Assembly (NCBI GenBank): GCA_023417165.1 | Contig: JAEZGD010000620.1 | Location: 1-5,177, forward strand | Length of the DNA stretch: 5,177 nucleotides | Direction of reading: 5' to 3' | From: Planctomycetota bacterium | GTDB taxonomy: Bacteria; Planctomycetota; Planctomycetia; Pirellulales; Pirellulaceae | Shown: positions 1 to 5,177 of the stretch, one piece after another | Position numbering within the stretch: the stretch's first letter is position 1 | How the letters are laid out: each line of letters begins with the position of its first letter | Position numbers and translations under genes: made by a program | Notes under the pieces: model-generated | The model's input: the letters and a program-made list of their open reading frames with translations, nothing else | What the model was told of the DNA's origin: nothing | The model's database searches: none

Positions 1-115
1 GCGTAGTCATGGCGAAGCTCCTGTCAGCAGTCTAGCGTACCCGGGATGGGCGAAGCCAGTTTTACGGCAATTAGACCGTCTGCTATCAAAGCGACACGCG
101 GTGACAAAGCGCTCG
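1..115. other. Non-coding flank downstream of doxX; no gene recognised
   Basis: This stretch follows the doxX stop codon on the minus strand. Short open frames on both strands have arginine/serine-rich, low-complexity translations without recognisable motifs, and no start has a good ribosome binding site. I see no stem-loop followed by a T-run that would serve as a doxX terminator. A short repeat, caaagcg, occurs at about 87-93 and 105-111 and looks incidental. Confidence 0.5.
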
Positions 116-580
116 TTATTGGGGAACGGCGCGGGGCGATGCGGCTTTTGGAGCCAAGGCCGGAGCGAGTCGCCGACCCAGCAACGCATCTAGGGATAAA
201 CCGCCAGGGCCCGTTAGAGCTACACCGAGCGTGACTACGCCCAGCGTCAGCGCGTATTCCATGCCCGTGGGCAACGCAAAGGCTTTGCCGTGAACATGAA
301 ACGCGGCTACCACCATGGTGATGACCAGCGGTACCGCCGCCAGGCGTGTCGCCAGGCCAGCAATCAGAAGCAAGCCGCCGCCGAATTCCGCCACGCCTGC
401 CAAGACAGCGCTGAGGGCCGGCATGGGCACCTGAATTTGCGTCAGGAACGCAGTAAAGCCTTCCAGCCCTGCCCCGCCCCAGACTCCAAATAGCTTCTGG
501 GCCCCATGAAAGACAAACACCACACCTACCATCGCGCGAATTAAGAACAGCCCCGCGTCTTGTAATTGGCGGCGATCCAT
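116..580 (-). CDS. DoxX family integral membrane protein
   Basis: Encodes 154 residues, the usual size for a DoxX protein. Four hydrophobic segments are visible at about residues 11-27, 55-75, 79-95 and 108-124. Family signatures are present: R15 followed by a Gly/Phe-rich helix ending in HGAQKLFG (25-32), E65 with FGGGLLLIAG (66-75) in helix two, HVHG (95-98) at the end of helix three, and a closing TGPGGLSLDALLG (123-135). DoxX proteins are inner-membrane proteins associated with redox functions: the name comes from a thiosulfate:quinone oxidoreductase subunit, and a mycobacterial homologue joins a superoxide-detoxifying membrane complex. The substrate here cannot be read from sequence. The start at 580 is chosen because AAGGG lies 7 nt upstream and because the hydrophobic region follows directly. 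The frame stays open to an ATG at 658, but that codon sits inside the predicted -10 box. The gene stands alone, divergent from the 853 gene. The C-terminal tail (136-154) is Ala/Pro-rich and poorly conserved-looking. Confidence 0.92.
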   Translation of the reverse strand: MDRRQLQDAGLFLIRAMVGVVFVFHGAQKLFGVWGGAGLEGFTAFLTQIQVPMPALSAVLAGVAEFGGGLLLIAGLATRLAAVPLVITMVVAAFHVHGKAFALPTGMEYALTLGVVTLGVALTGPGGLSLDALLGRRLAPALAPKAASPRAVPQ

Positions 581-587
581 ACAACGA

Positions 588-592
588 CCCTT
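588..592 (-). promoter_or_regulatory. Ribosome binding site of the doxX gene
   Basis: Read on the minus strand, AAGGG is followed by 7 nt and then the ATG at 580. This spacing supports the 580 start over the upstream in-frame ATG at 658. Confidence 0.6.
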
Positions 593-622
593 AATATGTC
601 TGTTGAAACAACTACTTGGAAC

Positions 623-654
623 CGGTATTGCCCAGGCGAATGCTGGGAATACCG
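623..654. repeat. Inverted repeat / stem-loop over the doxX transcription start
   Basis: On the plus strand the left arm CGGTATT(G)CCCAG (623-635) pairs with CTGGGAATACCG (643-654). This gives a 12-bp stem with one bulged G at 630 and a 7-nt loop, GCGAATG. It begins at the predicted doxX start of transcription and covers about the first 28 nt of the message. It could be a repressor operator or a 5'-end RNA hairpin affecting stability or translation. No T-run follows on either strand, so it does not look like an intrinsic terminator. Confidence 0.7.
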
Positions 655-657
655 ACA

Positions 658-685
658 ATTATCGCCAGAAAAGTGTTTGTGTCAA
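658..685 (-). promoter_or_regulatory. Sigma70-like promoter of doxX
   Basis: On the minus strand a perfect TTGACA (680-685) is followed by a 16-nt spacer and GATAAT (658-663), which matches five of six consensus -10 positions. Transcription would start near 651, giving a leader of about 70 nt before the ATG at 580. This is the best promoter match in the window. The prediction is by consensus only, and planctomycete promoters are not always close to the E. coli consensus. Confidence 0.6.
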
Positions 686-781
686 CAGTTATTTGGGTGC
701 GATCTTTCTCGGGCGACATTTTTCTTGGGAACGAAAGCCGGCTGGCGGCCATTCTGAACTAGATGCCAGCACTGCTTTTCC

Positions 782-811
782 TTGTCCCGCGGCGACCTCG
801 CGGGATACACT
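782..811 (+). promoter_or_regulatory. Candidate promoter of the zinc-ribbon/cyclase-repeat gene
   Basis: TTGTCC (782-787) and TACACT (806-811) each match four of six consensus positions and are separated by 18 nt. Transcription would start near 818, leaving a leader of about 35 nt before the ATG at 853. The whole spacer is occupied by a dyad (785-805). The match is moderate. A weaker alternative further upstream, TTGAAA (603-608) with TATTGC (626-631) at 17-nt spacing, would run through the doxX hairpin. Confidence 0.35.
785..805. repeat. Perfect 7-bp inverted repeat between -35 and -10 candidates
   Basis: TCCCGCG (785-791) and CGCGGGA (799-805) are perfect reverse complements around a 7-nt centre, GCGACCT. 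The dyad lies between the -35 and -10 candidates of the downstream gene, overlapping only the last bases of the -35. This is a position used by regulators that act from the promoter spacer. No T-run follows, so a terminator role is unlikely. The site could be chance in G+C-rich DNA. Confidence 0.5.
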
Positions 812-852
812 AAGCGGGCGGCAAGGTCTTCTTACTCGGAACAGTTTCTCGG

Positions 853-2919
853 ATGGCACGTCCCGCAAATTCCAGCGCGCTCCGCGGCGGCGGTGCGACG
901 CCCCACGATGATGCGCGCCTACCGTCGCTGCTGGCAACGCCTGACGAGAGCGTCGCGCCGACGGTCCCATTCGTCGATTTGCATTCCACCGCGCCCCTGC
1001 CCGCGATCGACGCCTTGCCAGTAGTTCAGCCTTCGTCGCCAGGCGGCAGCGGATTGGCGTTTTGGCTCGAAGGGGACGCACTGATGTGCGCTTGTCCCGA
1101 CTGCCGCGCGCCGATGTCGGTGCGATTGTGGTTGATGATCGCCGAATGTTGGCGCTGCGGCACGATCATCGAGCTGTCGCAAGAACAAGAGCGCGAAGCG
1201 CTGCGTATGATGCAACAGCGCGAGGCCGCGATGCGTCGCGCCGTGGAGACAGGTGCTGCTGAGAAAAGCAACCCAGCGAGCGAAACTCGCCCCCGCGCAC
1301 ATGCTCCAGCCGCGCCGACAACTCAGCCGCCTGCTCCCGCGCGCGACAAGCAAAGCCCGCGACCACAAACGGCTCCCGCCACACCTACGCGCGAACGCAC
1401 CGCGCCGGTGCCGCCGCCTGTCAGTCAGCGTCGACCTGCTCCGCTGGCGCCGCCGGCCCCGACGACCGAGTTGACTACGATCGGCACGACCGGCGTTTGG
1501 CTGCGCGAGGTGTTTCGCGACATGCCTGCGTGGTTACTCAGCTTGATCCTGCACTTTGTGCTGCTGACGATCTTCGGCATTCTGACGTTTGGTGGCCAGG
1601 AAGAAGATCGCACCATCGTGATCTCGGCCAGTCTGAGCAATCGCGTGCGCGCTGAAGGCGAAGAGCTACGGTTCGACCTGACCAACGATCCGATCTTCGA
1701 CCTGCCGGTTCCCGACGAGTTCAACAATCGCGACCCGCAGCAGCGCGAAGCGATGTTGAAGGCCGATCAAGACGCACGCGAGCTGCGCATCGATCCCGCG
1801 GCCATGAATGCCCAATTGCCCGATTTGGCGCGCGTCAAGCAAGCCATCAAGCAAGGTGGAACTTCCGCATCGCCGCTGCTGGCGCGCGATCCGCGCGTAC
1901 GCGTCGCCATGATCAAGGCGGAAGGTGGCACGACGCTTACCGAAGCTGCCGTCAGCCGCGGCTTGCGTTGGCTGGCATTGAATCAACACGGCGATGGGCG
2001 TTGGAAGCTGCACAGTTTGCCGCATGCCAGCGGCGGTGCGGGACACATCCAAAGCGATACGGCCGCCACTTCGCTCGCGCTGCTGCCGTTTCTCGGCGCT
2101 GGCCAATCGCACCTGGTCGGCAAATATAAAGACACCGTCGCGCCGGGGCTCCGTTGGCTCATTCAGCAGCAGAAAGCCAATGGCGATTTGCGCGGCAATT
2201 CGCAAGGCCACAGCGGCATGTATGCCCACGGCCAGTGCGCGATTGTCCTGTGCGAAGCCTATGCCTTGACCCATGACGAAGTGCTCAAAGAGCCGGCGCA
2301 AAAGGCGATCGACTTCATCGTCGACGCGCAACACGCTGGCGGTGGTTGGCGCTATGAGCCTGGTCAACCAGGCGATACCAGCGTCGTCGGCTGGCAACTC
2401 ATGGCGCTACAAAGCGCTCGTGCCGGTGGACTGAAAGTACCTGACGCCGCGATTGAAAATGCGGGCCACTATCTCGATAGCGTCGCCAGTCATAACGACT
2501 CGCGCTATGCCTATCAACGAGGCAATCAACCGACGCACGTGATGACTGCCGAGGCGCTGCTGTGCCGCATTTACCTCGGTTGGCGAAAGAGTGAGCCAGG
2601 CCTGGGCGAAGGCGTGCGCTGGCTGCTAAAGAACCATATGCCTAATCCGGATCGTCCGGACATTTACTATTGGTACTATGCCACGCAGACGATGCATCAC
2701 TATGGCGGCCCGGAATGGGATCGCTGGAATCTGGCCATGCGCGACGCGCTCGTCTCAGGGCAAGACAAGTCCGGCAAGAACGCCGGCAGTTGGCCGCCCC
2801 GCGATCCGCACGCGAATACCGGCGGCCGCATCTATACCACGTCGCTCGCGGTCTGCTCGCTGGAAGTCTACTACCGCCACTTGCCAGTGTTTCGGCAGTT
2901 GGAACTCGAGAGCGAGTAG
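853..2919 (+). CDS. Zinc-ribbon, single-pass membrane protein with prenyltransferase/squalene-oxidase-type repeats
   Basis: Encodes 688 residues. In order: a low-complexity N-terminus; a four-cysteine zinc-ribbon-like motif, CPDC (81-84) and CWRC (99-102), with a further Cys at 79; a charged Glu/Gln/Arg-rich, coiled-coil-like stretch (109-131); a Pro/Ala-rich linker (about 140-205); one membrane helix (about 225-246); a spacer (250-350); and a repeat domain (about 355-680). The repeats resemble the QW motifs of the squalene cyclase/prenyltransferase alpha/alpha barrel: R369-G370...W373-L374...Q378...G382-x-W384, a degenerate copy at 432-446, F488...Q493...GGGW (496-499), G587-V-R-W590, and Q637...G-S-W (645-647). 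The expected topology puts the ribbon in the cytoplasm and the barrel outside the membrane. The catalytic DxDD motif of squalene-hopene cyclase is not seen; single-Asp SDTA (401-404) and GDTS (507-510) occur instead, so cyclase activity is doubtful. The start is the only ATG before the zinc ribbon, with a weak GGAA (838-841) upstream. Substrate and partners are unknown. Confidence 0.88.
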   Translation: MARPANSSALRGGGATPHDDARLPSLLATPDESVAPTVPFVDLHSTAPLPAIDALPVVQPSSPGGSGLAFWLEGDALMCACPDCRAPMSVRLWLMIAECWRCGTIIELSQEQEREALRMMQQREAAMRRAVETGAAEKSNPASETRPRAHAPAAPTTQPPAPARDKQSPRPQTAPATPTRERTAPVPPPVSQRRPAPLAPPAPTTELTTIGTTGVWLREVFRDMPAWLLSLILHFVLLTIFGILTFGGQEEDRTIVISASLSNRVRAEGEELRFDLTNDPIFDLPVPDEFNNRDPQQREAMLKADQDARELRIDPAAMNAQLPDLARVKQAIKQGGTSASPLLARDPRVRVAMIKAEGGTTLTEAAVSRGLRWLALNQHGDGRWKLHSLPHASGGAGHIQSDTAATSLALLPFLGAGQSHLVGKYKDTVAPGLRWLIQQQKANGDLRGNSQGHSGMYAHGQCAIVLCEAYALTHDEVLKEPAQKAIDFIVDAQHAGGGWRYEPGQPGDTSVVGWQLMALQSARAGGLKVPDAAIENAGHYLDSVASHNDSRYAYQRGNQPTHVMTAEALLCRIYLGWRKSEPGLGEGVRWLLKNHMPNPDRPDIYYWYYATQTMHHYGGPEWDRWNLAMRDALVSGQDKSGKNAGSWPPRDPHANTGGRIYTTSLAVCSLEVYYRHLPVFRQLELESE

Positions 2920-2945
2920 CGCATCGCGCCTGGAAGGTCGCGGCT
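2920..2945. other. Tail-to-tail gap between convergent genes, no clear terminator
   Basis: Only 26 bp separate the stop codons of the 853-2919 gene and the methyltransferase gene. I see only a 4-bp self-complementary GCGC/GCGC pair and no T-run on either strand, so transcripts may read into each other as antisense RNA or end by Rho. Confidence 0.5.
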
Positions 2946-3821
2946 TTACGGATTGATCTTGGCCAGCCGCTGCCGCGCGAGTTCACAGTACTCTTTCACA
3001 CAGTCGATGCCCAGATAGCGGCGACCCAGTTGCTTCGCGACTACTGCAGTGGTGCCGCTGCCAGAGAACGGATCGAGCACGACGCCCTGCTCTGGACAGC
3101 CTGCCAGAATGCAGTTGCGCACGAGTGGCTCGGGGAACACCGCGAAGTGCGCGCCGCGATATTTCGAGAGCGGAATCGTCCAGACCGTGCGCTTGTTGCG
3201 TCCCAGTGGATGAAACGCCTGATCCCAACGACCGTTGTGCAAGTTGCTATCGCCGCCGTTTTTGCCGGCTTCGGGCGTGCCGCCGCGCTTGCCGAAATGG
3301 TTGCGGCCCCCTTTCATGCGGCTCTGCTCGCTGAAAGTCACATGCGGTTCGCGGATGGCATCGGCGTTGTAGTAATAGTCGGGCGACTTGGTGAAGAAGA
3401 AGACGTACTCGTGGTCGACCGTCGGACGCGTCTTCACGCTCGACGGCATCGCGTTCGGCTTGTGCCAAATCACATCCGCTCGCAAGATCCAGCCAGCATC
3501 GACGAGCGCCAACGCCACGCGCCACGGCATGCCGAGTTGGCGATTGTCGACATACTTGTCGCCGATCACCAGCCACAGCGAGCCGCTCGGCTTCAGCACG
3601 CGCAGGGCCTCGGTAAAGATATCCGTCATTCGGGCGACATACTCGCCCGGCGTGCGTTCGCTGCCGACCTGCAATTGGCTGCCGGCATAGTCGCGTTGCC
3701 GAAAGTAGGGCGGGCTGGTCACGATGCATTCGACCAGCTCATTCGGCAGCTTTTGCAGTGTTTTGAGGGCTTCGCCGCAGAGGATCGAGTCGAGCTTAAG
3801 AGAAGTCTTACGTGGCGGCAT
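2946..3821 (-). CDS. Site-specific DNA methyltransferase (N4-cytosine / N6-adenine family)
   Basis: Encodes 291 residues that transfer a methyl group from S-adenosylmethionine to an exocyclic amino group of a base in DNA. Catalytic motif IV is TSPPY (35-39) near the N-terminus. The AdoMet-binding motif I is DPFSGSGTT (250-258) near the C-terminus, followed by YLGID (269-273). This motif order fits the beta group of amino-methyltransferases (N6_N4_Mtase family). A Ser before PPY is more typical of N4-cytosine enzymes, Asp of N6-adenine ones, so N4-methylcytosine is favoured but not proven. Other conserved pieces are LKPSGSLWLVIGDKY (76-90), W119-H-K-P (119-122), DHEYVFFFTK (136-145) and HFAVFPEPL (225-233). 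The stretch between about 155 and 210 probably holds target recognition. The ATG at 3821 is chosen because family similarity begins at once; the frame is open to 4118, but that extension is Arg-rich, unlike the family, and crosses the promoter. No restriction endonuclease gene lies beside it. Confidence 0.93.
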   Translation of the reverse strand: MPPRKTSLKLDSILCGEALKTLQKLPNELVECIVTSPPYFRQRDYAGSQLQVGSERTPGEYVARMTDIFTEALRVLKPSGSLWLVIGDKYVDNRQLGMPWRVALALVDAGWILRADVIWHKPNAMPSSVKTRPTVDHEYVFFFTKSPDYYYNADAIREPHVTFSEQSRMKGGRNHFGKRGGTPEAGKNGGDSNLHNGRWDQAFHPLGRNKRTVWTIPLSKYRGAHFAVFPEPLVRNCILAGCPEQGVVLDPFSGSGTTAVVAKQLGRRYLGIDCVKEYCELARQRLAKINP

Positions 3822-3827
3822 GCGAAG

Positions 3828-3855
3828 AGTATACCGCTCTGGCCGCGCGCGTAAA
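3828..3855 (-). promoter_or_regulatory. Candidate promoter of the methyltransferase gene, possibly leaderless
   Basis: On the minus strand TTTACG (3850-3855, four of six matches) is followed by 16 nt and TATACT (3828-3833, five of six). The -10 box ends only 6 nt before the ATG at 3821, so transcription would begin at or next to the start codon. No Shine-Dalgarno sequence is visible in this gap, consistent with a leaderless message. Confidence 0.42.
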
Positions 3856-3924
3856 CCGTTCCTGTGGCGGGACGTGCGGCGAAACGGCCGATCTCTGAGA
3901 TGCCGGGCTCGCGAACGCTTCACG

Positions 3925-3953
3925 TTGACACTACCCTGCCGAGCGGATAGCCT
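3925..3953 (+). promoter_or_regulatory. Candidate promoter of the DUF1501 gene
   Basis: A perfect TTGACA (3925-3930) is followed by a 17-nt spacer and TAGCCT (3948-3953), which keeps the conserved T, A and final T of the -10 box. Transcription would start near 3960, about 53 nt before the ATG at 4013. Confidence 0.42.
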
Positions 3954-3981
3954 CACATTCGTGCTTGTCGATGTTTGTGAG
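3952..3981. repeat. Short inverted repeat in the DUF1501 leader
   Basis: CTCACA (3952-3957) and TGTGAG (3976-3981) are perfect 6-bp inverted arms separated by 18 nt. They flank the predicted transcription start near 3960. They could be half-sites of an operator, but arms this short at this spacing can arise by chance. Confidence 0.3.
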
Positions 3982-4012
3982 ACCTGTTTGGGACGAGGTG
4001 CTAGTGTCACGC

Positions 4013-5177
4013 ATGCGGCCACAAGTTTCGCGACGACGGCTGTTGCAAGCGGGCGGGCTGGCGACACTGGGCCTCTCGTTGCCGCAACTACTGCAGGCGG
4101 AAGCGACCACCGCCGCACGGCGTGAAAAGTCGTGCATCTTTATCTATCAATATGGCGGTCTGAGCCAGCTCGATTCCTGGGATCCCAAGCCCGACGCGCC
4201 CGCCGAGCAGCGCGGGCCTTATAAGCCGATTGCCACGGCGGTGCCTGGTTTATTCGTCGGCGAGTTGATGCCGAAGCTCGCCAAGCTGGCCAATCGCTAT
4301 GCCGTCGTTCGGTCGCTGTGCCATCAGGTGCCGGTGCACGACGTCGCCAATCGTATGCTGCTGGCGGGCCAGTCGCAGCCATCGGCCGATGCGCCGTCGC
4401 TGGGCAGCATCATCACGCGTTTGCAGCCCGCCACGAAAAACTTGCCGTCGCACGTATGGCTGCAGAAGTTTGGCGGCGGTGCAGCGCCGCCTGAGCCGAG
4501 CTATCTGACGGGCGGCTTTTTGGGAATGGACTGTGCGCCGCTGCTGATCGGCGCTGCGCATGACGACAACCCTTCCGCGCCCAACTATCGCGTGAAAGCA
4601 CTTGATACCGCCGAAGATATTCCACTCACTCGCCTGGCCGATCGCAAGCAGTTACTCGGCGCGTTGCAAGCGGAAGAGTCGACACTGAACGCCGCGCAGC
4701 GTCCGCAAACGATGCAGCAGTTTCAGCAGCGCGCCTACGACTTGATCACGGGCCCGGAAGCGCGGAATGCGTTTGATATTGCTAAAGAGCCCGACGACGT
4801 ACGCGACCGCTATGGCCGGCATCCACTGGGACAGAACCTGCTCATGGCGCGGCGGCTGATCGAAGCCGGCGTACGACTCGTGAATGTCAACGCATGGTGC
4901 GGGCTCGCGCCGGGCGACAAGTTTGTCAGCGTCGAAACCTGGGACATGCACGGCAACGCGGGCATCGACATTTTCGGCAACGGCTGGAATGGATTGGGCT
5001 GGGCCCTGCCCTGCTGCGACGAAGCGGTCTCGGCTCTCTTGGAAGATTTAGAGCAGCGGGGGCTGCTGGAGACAACGCTCGTGGTGCTGGTTGGCGAGTT
5101 CGGTCGCACGCCTGCCATCAGTCGTGGCGCTAGCGCTGTGGGACGCGACCACTGGCCCAACTGTTACTCCGGCATGT
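4013..5177 (+). CDS. DUF1501 family protein with Tat signal peptide (3' end beyond window)
   Basis: The first 388 residues are present; the frame is open at the window edge. A twin-arginine signal is clear: SRRRLLQ (6-12), a hydrophobic stretch (13-27) and a likely cleavage site near AEA (29-31), so the protein should be exported folded. Motifs of the DUF1501 family follow: YGGLSQLDSWDPKPDAP (47-63), RSLCHQVPVHD (100-110), WDMHGN (310-315), LLEDLEQRGLLETTLVV (342-358), GEFGRTP (361-367) and GRDHWP (377-382). The family is related to the alkaline phosphatase/sulfatase fold; the conserved His and Asp residues suggest metal binding, but the reaction is unknown. Full members are usually somewhat over 400 residues, so only the C-terminal part is missing. 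In planctomycetes these genes often sit beside DUF1549/DUF1553 genes; none is seen upstream. An in-frame GTG at 4004 has GAGG 5 nt upstream and is a real alternative start, adding three residues. The ATG at 3971 lacks a binding site. Confidence 0.92.
   Translation, partial: MRPQVSRRRLLQAGGLATLGLSLPQLLQAEATTAARREKSCIFIYQYGGLSQLDSWDPKPDAPAEQRGPYKPIATAVPGLFVGELMPKLAKLANRYAVVRSLCHQVPVHDVANRMLLAGQSQPSADAPSLGSIITRLQPATKNLPSHVWLQKFGGGAAPPEPSYLTGGFLGMDCAPLLIGAAHDDNPSAPNYRVKALDTAEDIPLTRLADRKQLLGALQAEESTLNAAQRPQTMQQFQQRAYDLITGPEARNAFDIAKEPDDVRDRYGRHPLGQNLLMARRLIEAGVRLVNVNAWCGLAPGDKFVSVETWDMHGNAGIDIFGNGWNGLGWALPCCDEAVSALLEDLEQRGLLETTLVVLVGEFGRTPAISRGASAVGRDHWPNCYSGM

Noticed and set aside
24..584. Minus-strand open frame of 186 codons overlapping doxX in another frame
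   Set aside because: The frame at 116-580 shows DoxX signatures and four membrane helices, while this one is Gly/Arg/Ser-rich and featureless.
581..658. N-terminal extension of DoxX to an ATG at 658
   Set aside because: That ATG lies in the predicted -10 box, upstream of the predicted transcription start, and the 580 start has a well-placed AAGGG.
785..805. Dyad as an intrinsic terminator
   Set aside because: No T-run follows on either strand, and both flanking genes point away from this region.
1666..2397. Minus-strand open frame of 243 codons inside the repeat-protein gene
   Set aside because: It is antisense to the QW-like repeats, which are clearly the coding strand. Its translation is Arg/Ala-rich without motifs, and no promoter or ribosome binding site was seen.
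2670..3854. Long plus-strand open frame (394 codons) antisense to the methyltransferase
   Set aside because: It covers a methyltransferase with intact catalytic motifs on the other strand and overlaps the end of the 853-2919 gene. Its translation has no recognisable motif and is typical of a shadow frame in G+C-rich DNA.
3822..4118. N-terminal extension of the methyltransferase to an ATG at 4118
   Set aside because: The extra 99 residues are Arg-rich, do not resemble the family, overlap the DUF1501 start and cross both candidate promoters.
1..5177. CRISPR array, tRNA, rRNA, insertion sequence, toxin-antitoxin or defence cluster
   Set aside because: No regularly spaced repeats, cloverleaf-type sequences, transposase motifs or nuclease genes were found on reading both strands. 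The methyltransferase alone is not enough to call a defence system.

Overview
The window reads as chromosomal DNA of a planctomycete, probably of the Pirellulales type. The reasons are a Tat-exported DUF1501 protein, a large single-pass membrane protein joining a zinc ribbon to squalene-cyclase-like repeats, and a moderately high G+C content with long antisense shadow ORFs. This assignment is inferred from gene content; there is no rRNA or other marker in the window.

From left to right: positions 1-115 hold no gene I can support. A DoxX-family membrane protein lies on the minus strand (116-580). Its upstream region (581-852) is shared with a divergent plus-strand gene. It carries a strong sigma70-like promoter for doxX, a 12-bp-stem inverted repeat placed over the predicted doxX transcription start, and a second dyad between the -35 and -10 candidates of the divergent gene. 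That gene (853-2919) encodes a 688-residue protein with a zinc ribbon, a Pro/Ala-rich linker, one membrane helix and an exported alpha/alpha-barrel repeat domain. It ends tail-to-tail, 26 bp from a minus-strand DNA methyltransferase of the N4-cytosine/N6-adenine type (2946-3821). A second divergent intergenic region (3822-4012) carries candidate promoters in both directions. It is followed by a DUF1501 gene (4013 to the window end) with a Tat signal peptide, cut by the right edge.

The four genes do not form one operon: orientations are minus, plus, minus, plus, so each has its own promoter region. I see no restriction enzyme, transposase, CRISPR array, tRNA or rRNA. No complete new multi-gene system is evident. 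The most interesting points are the zinc-ribbon/membrane/cyclase-fold protein, the dyads located at promoters, and a solitary methyltransferase whose promoter suggests a leaderless mRNA.
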